Assembly (NCBI GenBank): GCA_020696395.1 | Contig: JAEHCN010000007.1 | Span: 1-32,747 of the forward strand | Length of the DNA stretch: 32,747 nucleotides | Direction of reading: 5' to 3' | From: Thermoplasmata archaeon | GTDB taxonomy: Archaea; Thermoplasmatota; Thermoplasmata; UBA10834 | Part shown: in pieces, positions 17,063 to 25,487 of the stretch | Position numbering within the stretch: position 1 is the stretch's first letter | Layout of the letters: the number at the start of each line of letters is the position of its first letter | Position numbers and translations under genes: made by a program | The notes under the pieces: model-generated | What the model saw: only the letters and a program-made list of their open reading frames with translations | Database searches by the model: none | Told to the model about the DNA's origin: nothing

Positions 17063-18213
17063 TGCTCCGAGACAGGCACGACCTCGCACCCCCTCCTGGC
17101 TTTCCGATCCTCAAATGCGGCGAGGCTGAGGGCCAGGAACGGTATGCACAGCAGGAAACACTCCTGCGGGGTGAAGTCGAAGTAGAGGAGCGTCATCAGT
17201 ATGGATATCGTGACGACTCTGCCGATGTTGAGGAAGAACTCCCTCCCCACGACAGAGTCGTTCTTCGCATCCTCCATCTTATCGGTGAGGATGGCGAACA
17301 GGAAGATAGGCAGGACGAAGCATGCTACCTCCAACAGGCCGTTGGTCAGCGCGAACTCCTCCACGGAGGAGGCGTAGGAGACGGCGATGACGCATGGTAT
17401 CGACGCGAGCGCGCTCACCCGCAGGAAGAACACCCTGTTCTGTATCTTGTCCGAGACCTTGCCGAGTACGATTGCCATCACCCCCGCGCACAACCCGAAT
17501 AGGGAGAACAGGGCGCCTATGGCGACCTCATCCTGCGTGAACACGTACGTCACGAGTATCAGGCCTACCCAGAACACCCCCTCGTACCCTCCTTCCCCTA
17601 GCAACGCCAGCACGTTCCTCTTGCCCAGGGCGTCTATGCGTATCCGCATGACCTGTTTCTTCGGGATGTAGTTCCTGTAGACGAACACCACGCCTATCGT
17701 CGAGGCGACAATGCCGATGCCGATGATGAACAGCAGAGAGTAGTTGGCGAAGCCGATTACCAGCCCTCCGAGGAGCGGCGCGACGAAGCCTGCAAGCGGC
17801 CATACGAAGAAGAATGCCCCGTATGTCACGCCCCTGTCGTCCTTGTCGGTCATTCTCGCCATGAGCAAGTTGACCGGGGTCCAGAAGAATGAGTAATGGA
17901 AGCCGAAGGCGACGCCGACCATTATGCCCAGGAGCCATCCTTCGTGAACGGTGAGGAACAGGGAGTACTCGATGCACAGGCAGGCCAAGCTGAACATGAT
18001 CGCGTTCCTGGGATCGAGGTGCGGCCGCCAGGACATCCAGAGGTTCGCGAGGGCCGATATGCTGAACCCGAGGACGAGGTATATCGGCCCGTACCACAAC
18101 GGCACCTCAAGTTCGTTGTACATATAGACGACATTGAACGACGCGGCAAACGTGATGCCGAAGGCGAGCATCGTCTCTATCAGCATCAGTCCGAAGAACG
18201 CGCGCCTGTCCAT
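17047..18213 (-). CDS. MFS-type transporter
   Basis: 388 aa, about 12 hydrophobic segments, MFS-like loop YVFTQDEVAIGALFSLFGLCAGVMAIVLGKVSDKIQNR. Confidence 0.75.
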   Translation of the reverse strand: MDRRAFFGLMLIETMLAFGITFAASFNVVYMYNELEVPLWYGPIYLVLGFSISALANLWMSWRPHLDPRNAIMFSLACLCIEYSLFLTVHEGWLLGIMVGVAFGFHYSFFWTPVNLLMARMTDKDDRGVTYGAFFFVWPLAGFVAPLLGGLVIGFANYSLLFIIGIGIVASTIGVVFVYRNYIPKKQVMRIRIDALGKRNVLALLGEGGYEGVFWVGLILVTYVFTQDEVAIGALFSLFGLCAGVMAIVLGKVSDKIQNRVFFLRVSALASIPCVIAVSYASSVEEFALTNGLLEVACFVLPIFLFAILTDKMEDAKNDSVVGREFFLNIGRVVTISILMTLLYFDFTPQECFLLCIPFLALSLAAFEDRKARRGCEVVPVSEHHRGV

Positions 18214-18268
18214 CAGCCACGGGAGAATGGAAGGTTCGTCTTAAACTTTGTTGGAGCGCACAGGCCCC

Positions 18269-18436
18269 TCACTCGCTCTTCAGGAGTTCCGATATGTCCC
18301 GCTTCTTGTGCCCGCCCGGGCCACCCCGCTCCATGCGCGCCTTCTCGATGCACTCCTCGTCGTCGCAGACGAACGTTGCGAACAGGAACCTCGTCGCGGG
18401 CTTCCCACAGATATGACACTTCTCTTCCTGTCTCAT
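18269..18436 (-). CDS. Small putative zinc-finger protein (55 aa)
   Basis: MRQEEKCHICGKPATRFLFATFVCDDEECIEKARMERGGPGGHKKRDISELLKSE*; CxxC...CX4C; below ORF-track cutoff. Confidence 0.65.
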   Translation of the reverse strand: MRQEEKCHICGKPATRFLFATFVCDDEECIEKARMERGGPGGHKKRDISELLKSE

Positions 18437-18459
18437 CCGTCACCCCAACGCAAGACGGG

Positions 18460-19191
18460 CTATCTAAGTTTCCTGTAGCGCTGCCCAACCTTCTGGGCGA
18501 CCAGCCTTCGGCCGACTTTGGATTCTGCCAGGGCGCTGTAGAACTCCAGGTCCGCCCCGCACTCCCCGCATATCGCCTGCCTGCCTCCGACTTCGGAGTC
18601 GCAGATTGGGCACGACGCAATCGAGGTGAGTCTCGAGCGCGACCTTCTCACGCCCCACACGAGGGGTCTTCGGCTCCGGTCGCCTGATGGCTCGTCGGAG
18701 ACCATTCTGACGACGAACTCGTGGAGGTTCTCGGGCAGCTCCTGCTCCTCCTTCTCCGCGCTCAGTTCCAGGCCAGATGCGACCCTCTTCAACGATTTGG
18801 GGGCGACCCACACGAAGCTGCTGTCGGAGTTGACTCTCGCGAACTGTGCGAGGCGATGCCTGAGCCGGTTGGGCGACCCCGTTCGTGGGAGGCCGTAGAT
18901 CGCGCAGAGTATCTCGAGGTCGCCCGGGTCGTCGAAGAGTTCGAGGTCCCCCTCGGGGACCAGCTCGACATGGTACCGCTTATAGACCACATAGAAATAG
19001 ACGGACAGGGCGACGACCACGAACGGCAGTACGAAGAATTCCTCTTCCCCGCGAGCGATCAGGAGCGCTGAGACGGTCGCGAGGGCTGAAACGAAAAGGA
19101 CAGTGACCGCTTTCCAGACCTCGCCTGCACGCATGATGTCCGATGCTGGAGGTGCGAGACGGTAGAAATACCTGCGGATGTACCTGCTCAT
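18460..19191 (-). CDS. Membrane protein with C-terminal double zinc ribbon, hypothetical
   Basis: From MSRYIRRYFYRLAPP...; two TM segments; C-terminal CPICDSEVGGRQAICGECGADLEF; ATG overlaps the nadC stop (ATGA-type). Confidence 0.7.
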   Translation of the reverse strand: MSRYIRRYFYRLAPPASDIMRAGEVWKAVTVLFVSALATVSALLIARGEEEFFVLPFVVVALSVYFYVVYKRYHVELVPEGDLELFDDPGDLEILCAIYGLPRTGSPNRLRHRLAQFARVNSDSSFVWVAPKSLKRVASGLELSAEKEEQELPENLHEFVVRMVSDEPSGDRSRRPLVWGVRRSRSRLTSIASCPICDSEVGGRQAICGECGADLEFYSALAESKVGRRLVAQKVGQRYRKLR

Positions 19192-20012
19192 TCCCCGATG
19201 ACCGTCATCGAGAAGTCCACCGAGCGGACCGAGTGCGTCAGCCACCCGAGCGATATGATGTCCGCGTACGAGGCGTACTGCTCGATGTTGTCTGGCCGTA
19301 TCCCGCCTGAGACCTCGATCATCACCCCGGGCCACCTTCCCTTGATGGCTTTCGCAACGCGGGCGCCGTCTGACGGATCGAGATTGTCCAGCATGATTAT
19401 GTGCGCACCCTCCTCGGCCGCGATGAGCGCGTCCTCTTCGTTCTCCACCTCGACCTCAATCTTCTTCGTGAAGCTGGCCGCCTTCGCCTTCCTGAGCGCC
19501 TCACGGACACCTCCTGCGAGGACGATGTGGTTGTCCTTGATGAGTATCGCGTCGTCGAGTCCGAACCTGTGCGGGTCGCCTCCTCCGAGATAGACCGCAC
19601 GCTTCTCGAACTCCCTGAACCCGGGGGTGGTCTTCCTGGTCGCGGCCACCTTAACATCCGGGTTCTTGCCCCGGCATGTCGCGAGAAGGTCGGCCGTCAA
19701 TGTGGCTATGCCGCTCATCCTCATGAGGAAGTTCAGGGCCAGCCGCTCGCCCGTGAGGATGGCCCTTGCAGGTCCTTTTACGACAAGGACGGCGTCTCCC
19801 TTCCCGACTCTGGTGCCCTCGGGCACGGGCAAGGTGGCCTCCGCCCCGAGCTCGGCGAAGACCCCCGCCGCTTCCTTCGCACCGGCCAGGACGCACGCCT
19901 CCTTCGCATTGACAGTCCCGACCGCCGTGCGGTCGGCTGAAAGCAGGAGCTCCGATGTGATGTCTCCGGAGCCGACGTCCTCGCGCAGGAATTCAGAGTA
20001 CTTCGTCCTCAT
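19188..20012 (-). CDS. nadC: Nicotinate-nucleotide pyrophosphorylase (quinolinate phosphoribosyltransferase)
   Basis: MRTKYSEFLREDVGSGDITSELL...LNFLMRMSGIATLTADLL...ATRKTTPGFREFEKRAVYLGGGDPHRFGLDDAILIKDNHI...; hallmark NadC motifs. Confidence 0.97.
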   Translation of the reverse strand: MRTKYSEFLREDVGSGDITSELLLSADRTAVGTVNAKEACVLAGAKEAAGVFAELGAEATLPVPEGTRVGKGDAVLVVKGPARAILTGERLALNFLMRMSGIATLTADLLATCRGKNPDVKVAATRKTTPGFREFEKRAVYLGGGDPHRFGLDDAILIKDNHIVLAGGVREALRKAKAASFTKKIEVEVENEEDALIAAEEGAHIIMLDNLDPSDGARVAKAIKGRWPGVMIEVSGGIRPDNIEQYASYADIISLGWLTHSVRSVDFSMTVIGE

Positions 20013-20065
20013 GACAAGCATAAACCAGAGGTGTGCGCCACCTCTTCTAGGTTTTCCCCCCACGG

Positions 20066-21301
20066 CTACAACATGAACTTCTCGCCGTTCTTGGGCAGGA
20101 GGACCTCGAACCCGTCCTCCCTGAGGTCTTCCGCCAACGCCTCCCTCTGGTCACCGTGGCAGAGGACGACCTTCTCTGGTGAGCAACCTCTGGCGAATTC
20201 AAGGAGCTGGTCGTGGTCAGCATGGGCGGAGAAATCGAACTTCTGTACCTCGCAGTTGACCTTCACGGTCACCCCATCGACGTCTATCATGCCGTCATTG
20301 AGCAGCCGTCTACCGTTACTACCCTCCACCTGGTAGCCCGTGAGAAGGATGGCGCTCTTGGGGTCGTCCTTGAGCTGGTCTAGATACCCAAGGACCGGGC
20401 CACCGTCCAGCATCCCGCTGGTCGTCACGATAACATCCGACTTGGCCGCCAGGGAGCGTCCCTGCTCGTTCCACACGAGCTTTGCCCTGTTGACCGCCTG
20501 TCGCAGCCTCTTTCCGGAGCGCACGTACTCGGGCATCGAAAGGTAGATCTTGCTCACCTTCCTGCCCATGCCGTCCACCCAGAACTCCCGCCTCAGGTCC
20601 TTGAGCAGCAGCACCATCTCCTGCGTCCTGCCGACGGCGAAGGCCGGGATGATGACCTTCCCTCCTCTCTCAAGGACTTCGTCCACCTTCTTCAGGAAGG
20701 TGTGTTCCGTTTTGGAACGGTCGGTGTGTCTCCGTCCGGAGTAAGTGGACTCCATGATCAGGTTGTCGCACTTGACCGGCTTGGCTCCTTTCACGAGACG
20801 GGTATCTACCGTGTGAATGTCGCCAGTCACGAGCGTCGTGGACTTGCCCCTCAATTCGTACATCGTCGCCCCGGGGATGTGTCCGGCCGGATGGGCCTTC
20901 AGCTGCAGCTTGCCAGCATTGGCGGTCTCGCCGAAGACGATCTCCCTGAACCTCCTCTCAGCGACCTTCACATCGCCGATGTCGTAATGTTCCGGGTAGC
21001 CTTCGGCCCGTCCCACCTTGATGCTGTCCTCCATGAGCAGAAGGGCCACCTCTCGCGAGGTGGGCGTGGCGACGACATCGACGTCGTACCTCGCGGTGAG
21101 CCACGGGATCATCCCGCAGTGGTCCAGGTGTGAGTGCGTGAGGAACATCTTATCTATCGGGGGCGAGGCCTTCGGATACTGGGGCGGTGACGTGGCCGTC
21201 ATGCCGTAGTCGAACAACATCCTGCTGCCGCCGCACTTGAGCAGGATGCCCAATCTGCCGACCTCATGTCCTCCTCCGAGGAATTCTCCTTGTATTTGCA
21301 T
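20066..21301 (-). CDS. Beta-CASP metallo-beta-lactamase nuclease (aCPSF2-like, no KH domains)
   Basis: MQIQGEFLGGGHEVGRLG...THSHLDHCGMIP...MESTYSGR...PAFAVGRTQE...FSAHADHDQL; starts directly at the MBL domain. Confidence 0.9.
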   Translation of the reverse strand: MQIQGEFLGGGHEVGRLGILLKCGGSRMLFDYGMTATSPPQYPKASPPIDKMFLTHSHLDHCGMIPWLTARYDVDVVATPTSREVALLLMEDSIKVGRAEGYPEHYDIGDVKVAERRFREIVFGETANAGKLQLKAHPAGHIPGATMYELRGKSTTLVTGDIHTVDTRLVKGAKPVKCDNLIMESTYSGRRHTDRSKTEHTFLKKVDEVLERGGKVIIPAFAVGRTQEMVLLLKDLRREFWVDGMGRKVSKIYLSMPEYVRSGKRLRQAVNRAKLVWNEQGRSLAAKSDVIVTTSGMLDGGPVLGYLDQLKDDPKSAILLTGYQVEGSNGRRLLNDGMIDVDGVTVKVNCEVQKFDFSAHADHDQLLEFARGCSPEKVVLCHGDQREALAEDLREDGFEVLLPKNGEKFML

Positions 21302-21305
21302 TGGG

Positions 21306-21321
21306 GGAGCCAACCGGCTCC
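21306..21321. promoter_or_regulatory. Perfect inverted repeat GGAGCC-aacc-GGCTCC between TATA box and start of beta-CASP gene
   Basis: Direct reading; reverse-strand TATA-like tattata lies just upstream (about 21323-21332). Confidence 0.45.
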
Positions 21322-21368
21322 TGTATAATATGTTTACCCCCCCCTAGCTGCCAACTGGTCCGTCCGCT

Positions 21369-21791
21369 CTATCGGTCGCCGACCACCTGCACATGGACCT
21401 CCCTCGTGCGGGGCTTGTTGTCCAGCTCCATGAACACTATCTGCTGCCAAGTGCCCAGCAGGAGGCGTCCGTCCACCACAGGTACGGTCAGCGATGGACC
21501 TATCATCGACGCGCGCACGTGCGAGTGGCCGTTGCCGTCCCCCCAGCGGCGATGGTGCTCGTAGTCATCGCCCTTCGGGTAGAGCCGGTCCATGACGTCG
21601 TGGAGGTCCGAGACGAGGCCTGGCTCGTGCTCGACCGTCGTTATGGCCGCCGTCGACCCTGCCACGAATACACAGGCAAGACCCTGCCGTATCTCCGACC
21701 CCGAGACGACCTTCTGTACGCCGTCCGTGATGTCGATTATCTCGTCCCTCGCCTCCGTTCTCAGGCGGAGGCTGTCTGTTGCCGTTGTCAT
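21369..21791 (-). CDS. YjbQ/UPF0047 family protein
   Basis: MTTATDSLRLRTEARDEIIDITDGVQKVV...GLACVFVAGSTAAITTVEHEPGL...HRRWGDGNGHSHVRASMIGPSLTVPV...GTWQQIVFMELDNKPRTREV. Confidence 0.95.
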   Translation of the reverse strand: MTTATDSLRLRTEARDEIIDITDGVQKVVSGSEIRQGLACVFVAGSTAAITTVEHEPGLVSDLHDVMDRLYPKGDDYEHHRRWGDGNGHSHVRASMIGPSLTVPVVDGRLLLGTWQQIVFMELDNKPRTREVHVQVVGDR

Positions 21792-21880
21792 CGTAAGAGG
21801 CTCCGGTCGTGCATCCAATCGCGCTCAAGAGGCATAAACAATGCCATTCTTCGATGATTGTACTACCATAGCCCCAGGAA

Positions 21881-21900
21881 GGAATGGTACGTACCATTCC
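21881..21900. promoter_or_regulatory. Perfect 20-bp palindrome GGAATGGTACGTACCATTCC (candidate operator)
   Basis: ggaatggtac is the exact reverse complement of gtaccattcc; about 25 bp upstream of a TATA box and between divergent genes. Confidence 0.75.
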
Positions 21901-21923
21901 CGCCAGACGTTTGCTGGGAAACC

Positions 21924-21933
21924 CTATATATTA
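21924..21933 (+). promoter_or_regulatory. Archaeal TATA box (ctatatatta)
   Basis: About 25-30 bp upstream of ATG at 21957, implying leaderless transcription. Confidence 0.65.
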
Positions 21934-21956
21934 GTTGTTGCCAATAATCCCCCGCA

Positions 21957-22331
21957 ATGAGCGTGGACAACGCCTATGTCTCGAAAAGGGTCCGAAATAA
22001 CGACAATCGAAGGGTCTGGCTAACCTCGTCCTTCAGGGTGGAGTTCATCAAGACTGGGATCGAGAAGGCTGGGAGCATAAACCGGCTCGCCCGCGAGCTG
22101 GGTTACCGGTCCAGGATCCATCCAGGATGGAGCGTGAGGCAGATTCTAGTCGGCGAGCAGCCGTTTCCGTACGAGCGCCTGCTCAAGATGACGGACTTCG
22201 TCGGCTATTCGATGGAGGAAGTGCTCAGGCACAGGACCGAGCCCGCCCGGGTCACGGTCTCGAGCACGAACGAGGCTCTGAGGGAGAACGGGCTCTGGTG
22301 CTATCACGTGGCGAGGATGCGACTGCGCTGA
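21957..22331 (+). CDS. Small putative helix-turn-helix DNA-binding protein
   Basis: 124 aa; SINRLARELGYRSRIHPGWSVRQILVGEQPFPYERLLKMTDFVGYSMEEVLRH resembles an HTH; basic overall; strong TATA upstream. Confidence 0.6.
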   Translation: MSVDNAYVSKRVRNNDNRRVWLTSSFRVEFIKTGIEKAGSINRLARELGYRSRIHPGWSVRQILVGEQPFPYERLLKMTDFVGYSMEEVLRHRTEPARVTVSSTNEALRENGLWCYHVARMRLR

Positions 22332-22346
22332 TTTCCGGCCGCAGCC

Positions 22347-22407
22347 GTCGGATTGCGGGTTCTCACGGCGTTATGAATGGCCGCTCCGGCGCCATTGGCA
22401 ATCCGAC
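22347..22407. other. Composite stem-loop (GTCGGATTGC...GCAATCCGAC with nested AATGGC...GCCATT)
   Basis: Outer arms 22347-22356/22398-22407 (10 bp perfect), inner arms 22376-22381/22391-22396 (6 bp perfect). Confidence 0.6.
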
Positions 22408-22444
22408 ATAAACCATAAATAGACTCTATCCACTACTATCGAAC

Positions 22445-22927
22445 ATGGCTCTAGGTGTGGACGTCGAGATATCACTGGCACTGGCGTTCGTCGTGGTGGG
22501 CGTGCTCATGCTATTGGCGGAGCTCGCCTCTCCGGGGGCGTTCATAATAGTCCCTGCCAGCGTACTCATCGTGCTGGGAGGCGTGGGTCTGATCTACCCC
22601 GATTGGCTGTTCACGTGGTGGGCGCCACTCGCGGCGGCAGTCATACTCGTCCCCATGACCCTGGTCACGATGAAGCTCTACCAGAATCTCTCGCCTCCAG
22701 CGCCGCCGGAGACGATTGTGGCGACTACTCTGGTGGGGCAGAAGGGCGTGGTGGATTCGGATGTCCATCCTGGCAACCTGAAGGGGAAGGTCAGGATAGA
22801 CCATGACACCTGGAGCGCGACGTCCGTCTCGGATGTCATCCCGGCTGGGAAGAAGGTCTTGGTGACGGCGAGCGAGGGCGTGCACGTGACCGTCGAGGAG
22901 ATACCTGAGACCACGCCGAAGGCGTGA
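22445..22927 (+). CDS. NfeD-like membrane protein
   Basis: 160 aa; TM segments then OB-fold-like ATTLVGQKGVVDSDVHPGNLKGKVRIDHDTWSATS; adjacent to stomatin-like gene. Confidence 0.85.
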   Translation: MALGVDVEISLALAFVVVGVLMLLAELASPGAFIIVPASVLIVLGGVGLIYPDWLFTWWAPLAAAVILVPMTLVTMKLYQNLSPPAPPETIVATTLVGQKGVVDSDVHPGNLKGKVRIDHDTWSATSVSDVIPAGKKVLVTASEGVHVTVEEIPETTPKA

Positions 22928-22970
22928 GCCAGACGACCCCGCGGTCTGAATCAAGGAGGAGGAAATAGGA

Positions 22971-24062
22971 ATGGATACAGGAATGATATTCGCGCTGCTT
23001 ATGCTCGTGATTATCGTGGTGATCGCAATAATGACGAGCGCGATCAAGATAGTACGGCCCTACGAGCAGGGAATCTACATGAGCCTTGGCCGGTTCATGA
23101 AAGTTCTCGACTCCGGCCTGACCATAGTGAGGCCGCTCATAAACGAGGTCGTCAAGCTCGACCTCAGGACGCAGGTGTTGGACGTGCCTCGTCAGGAGGT
23201 CATCACCAAGGACAACTCGCCCACGAACGTCGACGCGATAATCTACATCAAGGTGATCGACCCGAAGAAGGCGTTCTTCCAGGTCACGAACTATCGCACG
23301 GCGACCATATACCTCGCGCAGACGACGCTCAGGTCGAGGATCGGCGATATGGAGCTCGATGAGGTCCTCTCGAACCGCGACAAGATCAACCTGCACCTGC
23401 GGGACGTCCTCGATGAGGCGACCGACAAGTGGGGTGTGAAGGTCGAGGCCGTCGAGATAAGGGAGGTCGACCCGGCCGGCAAGGTCAAGGCCGCCATGGA
23501 GGACCAGACTTCGGCCGAGAGGCTCAGGAGGGCTGCGATCCTCAAGGCGGACGGACAGAAGCGCGCCGCGATTTTGAGCGCCGAGGGTGAGAAGCAGTCG
23601 AGGATACTGAACGCCGAGGGTATGCGGCAGTCGAAGATACTCGAGGCCGAGGGGCAGAGGGTCGCCATCATACTCGAGGCCCAGGGTGAGGCGCAGAAGC
23701 TCAGGGTGCTCGCCGTGGGTGCCGCTCCGCTCGACTCGAAGGCGTTGACCGTGCTCTCCCTCGACACCATGAGAGCCATCGGGGACGGCCAGGCTACGAA
23801 GATAATCTTCCCGTTCGAGCTCACGAAGCTCATAGAGGGCGCATCAGAGTACCTCGGCGTCGGAAGGCTCACACCACAGCGCGAAGTGACCGCCGTCGCG
23901 GACATCGAGGCTTCGGTCGGGAAGGCCGACGACGTGCTCGGCCCCATACCGAAGCCGGAAGAGCTGAGGAAGGAGATGAAGGCGGTCGAGGATGCCTTGG
24001 CGAAGGAGAAGAAGGAGGCGGAGAATATCGCCGAGATCGCCAAGAGGGAAAGAACCGCCTGA
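22971..24062 (+). CDS. SPFH/stomatin-like (band 7) protein
   Basis: 363 aa; N-terminal TM, IVRPYEQGIYMSLGRF...; SD-like ggaggagg upstream; pairs with NfeD gene. Confidence 0.93.
   Translation: MDTGMIFALLMLVIIVVIAIMTSAIKIVRPYEQGIYMSLGRFMKVLDSGLTIVRPLINEVVKLDLRTQVLDVPRQEVITKDNSPTNVDAIIYIKVIDPKKAFFQVTNYRTATIYLAQTTLRSRIGDMELDEVLSNRDKINLHLRDVLDEATDKWGVKVEAVEIREVDPAGKVKAAMEDQTSAERLRRAAILKADGQKRAAILSAEGEKQSRILNAEGMRQSKILEAEGQRVAIILEAQGEAQKLRVLAVGAAPLDSKALTVLSLDTMRAIGDGQATKIIFPFELTKLIEGASEYLGVGRLTPQREVTAVADIEASVGKADDVLGPIPKPEELRKEMKAVEDALAKEKKEAENIAEIAKRERTA
23532..23696 (+). repeat. Five tandem 11-residue (33-nt) repeats within the SPFH gene
   Basis: AAILKADGQKR/AAILSAEGEKQ/SRILNAEGMRQ/SKILEAEGQRV/AIILEAQGEAQ. 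Confidence 0.75.
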
Positions 24063-24138
24063 GCCTGATCGCATCGGTGCCGGGCCCACCACAAACCCTT
24101 TGCGGAAACCCTTTCCCATGTTTCTATTCGAGCGTGCT

Positions 24139-25467
24139 TCAGCCGGACAGCAGCTCCTGTGCACATGCGACCGCCTCGGCCGCGACCTTATGCTCGTCGG
24201 CCCTCGTGAACCTGCCGTCGCGGACGACGAACTTGCCGTCGACCATCGTGTCACGCACGGCTTTCGAAGGGCTCGCGTAGACGAGGTTCGCCACGATGTT
24301 ATCCGCCGTGGTCGGAGCCATGGCGGGATGCTGGCAGTCGATGATCACGATGTCCGCCCTCTTGCCCGGCTCGATCGAGCCTATCCTCTCATTCGCTCCG
24401 AGGCTCCTCGCGGCGTCGATGGTGGCGAGGTCCAGCGCCTTCTGCGCCGGCAGCACGGAGGCGTCCCACCTGCTGGACTTCTGCAGGAGCGCAGCGAACT
24501 TCATCTCGAGGAACATGTCGAGAGAGTTGTTCGAGGAGCACCCGTCCGTTCCTAGACACACGGTCGCATCGTTCTCGAACATCTCTGGTAGAGGCGATAC
24601 CCCCCCCCCTGCAAGCTTCATGTTCGAGGTCGGGCAGTGGACGGCGGAAACGCCGTGCCTGGCGAGGTCCCTCACCTCGTTGAGAGTCAGCCAGACGCAA
24701 TGTGCCGCCACGTCACCCCCGGACAGGAACCCTATGTGGGCTAGATGCTCCACCGGCCGCCTGCCCCTGCTCTTCTTGTATTCGTACACCTCGTGCCTCG
24801 TCTCCGACAGGTGGTAATGACAGAAAGTCCCCTTCGTGCGAGCGAGCTCCCTGGCGGCCATCAGCGTCTCGTCGGAGCATGCGTAGACACCCTGAGGCGC
24901 CACCACGGGCGTTATCAGAGGGTGGTTCCCGAACTGTTCGATGAACCGCGCGCAGTTGTCTACCGGTCTGCCCTTTTGGGTCGTCAGCTCCTCGTCTAGC
25001 ACCGCCCAGCCGAGGTACGCCCGCAGGCCGGCCTTCTCCACGCTCCGTGCGATGATGTCCTCTGAGTAGTACAGGTCCAGGAAGCTCGTAGTCCCTGAGC
25101 GGGCCATCTCCGCACAGCCGAGCAGCGCACCAGCCTCGATGTCCTTCGCCTTCCTCCTTGCGTCGACGGCGAATGTCCTCTCGAGGAACGGCCCGAGCCC
25201 GAGGTCGTCGGCCATGCCCCTCATGACCGCCATGGCCACATGGGTGTGGCAGTTGATCAGGCCTGGCATGACGACGCATCCGCCCGCGTCGACCTCTTGG
25301 TCCACGTCCCCCTTCGCCTCACCCACGTGCGAGATCACGCCGTCGTCGACCAGGACGTCTCCTCTTAAGACCTCCCTGCTCTCGTTCTGCGTGACGATCA
25401 GTCCATCCCTTATGACGGTCTTCAGAGCGTATTCCCCCTTGAAGTGGAAGGGTATTAAGGGGGTCAC
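24139..25467 (-). CDS. Amidohydrolase, 5'-deoxyadenosine/SAH/MTA deaminase-like
   Basis: 442 aa; PGLINCHTHVAM, CHYHLSETRHEV, AHCVWL, CLGTDGCSSNNSLDMF, GKRADIVIID. Confidence 0.9.
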   Translation of the reverse strand: MTPLIPFHFKGEYALKTVIRDGLIVTQNESREVLRGDVLVDDGVISHVGEAKGDVDQEVDAGGCVVMPGLINCHTHVAMAVMRGMADDLGLGPFLERTFAVDARRKAKDIEAGALLGCAEMARSGTTSFLDLYYSEDIIARSVEKAGLRAYLGWAVLDEELTTQKGRPVDNCARFIEQFGNHPLITPVVAPQGVYACSDETLMAARELARTKGTFCHYHLSETRHEVYEYKKSRGRRPVEHLAHIGFLSGGDVAAHCVWLTLNEVRDLARHGVSAVHCPTSNMKLAGGGVSPLPEMFENDATVCLGTDGCSSNNSLDMFLEMKFAALLQKSSRWDASVLPAQKALDLATIDAARSLGANERIGSIEPGKRADIVIIDCQHPAMAPTTADNIVANLVYASPSKAVRDTMVDGKFVVRDGRFTRADEHKVAAEAVACAQELLSG

Positions 25468-25487
25468 GCATTAAGGTTTGGCAGCTC

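Noticed and set aside
15620-17089. 489-aa - strand ORF opposite the HdrD-like gene
   Set aside because: Shadow ORF: complementary strand has clear Fe-S motifs; no recognisable domains in the antisense frame.
21338-21346. C-rich run in the yjbQ/beta-CASP intergenic region as a phase-variation tract
   Set aside because: Intergenic and short; no reading frame affected.
24090-24118. Tandem AAACCCTTT direct repeat downstream of the SPFH gene
   Set aside because: Only two short copies; no wider array or CRISPR-like periodicity.
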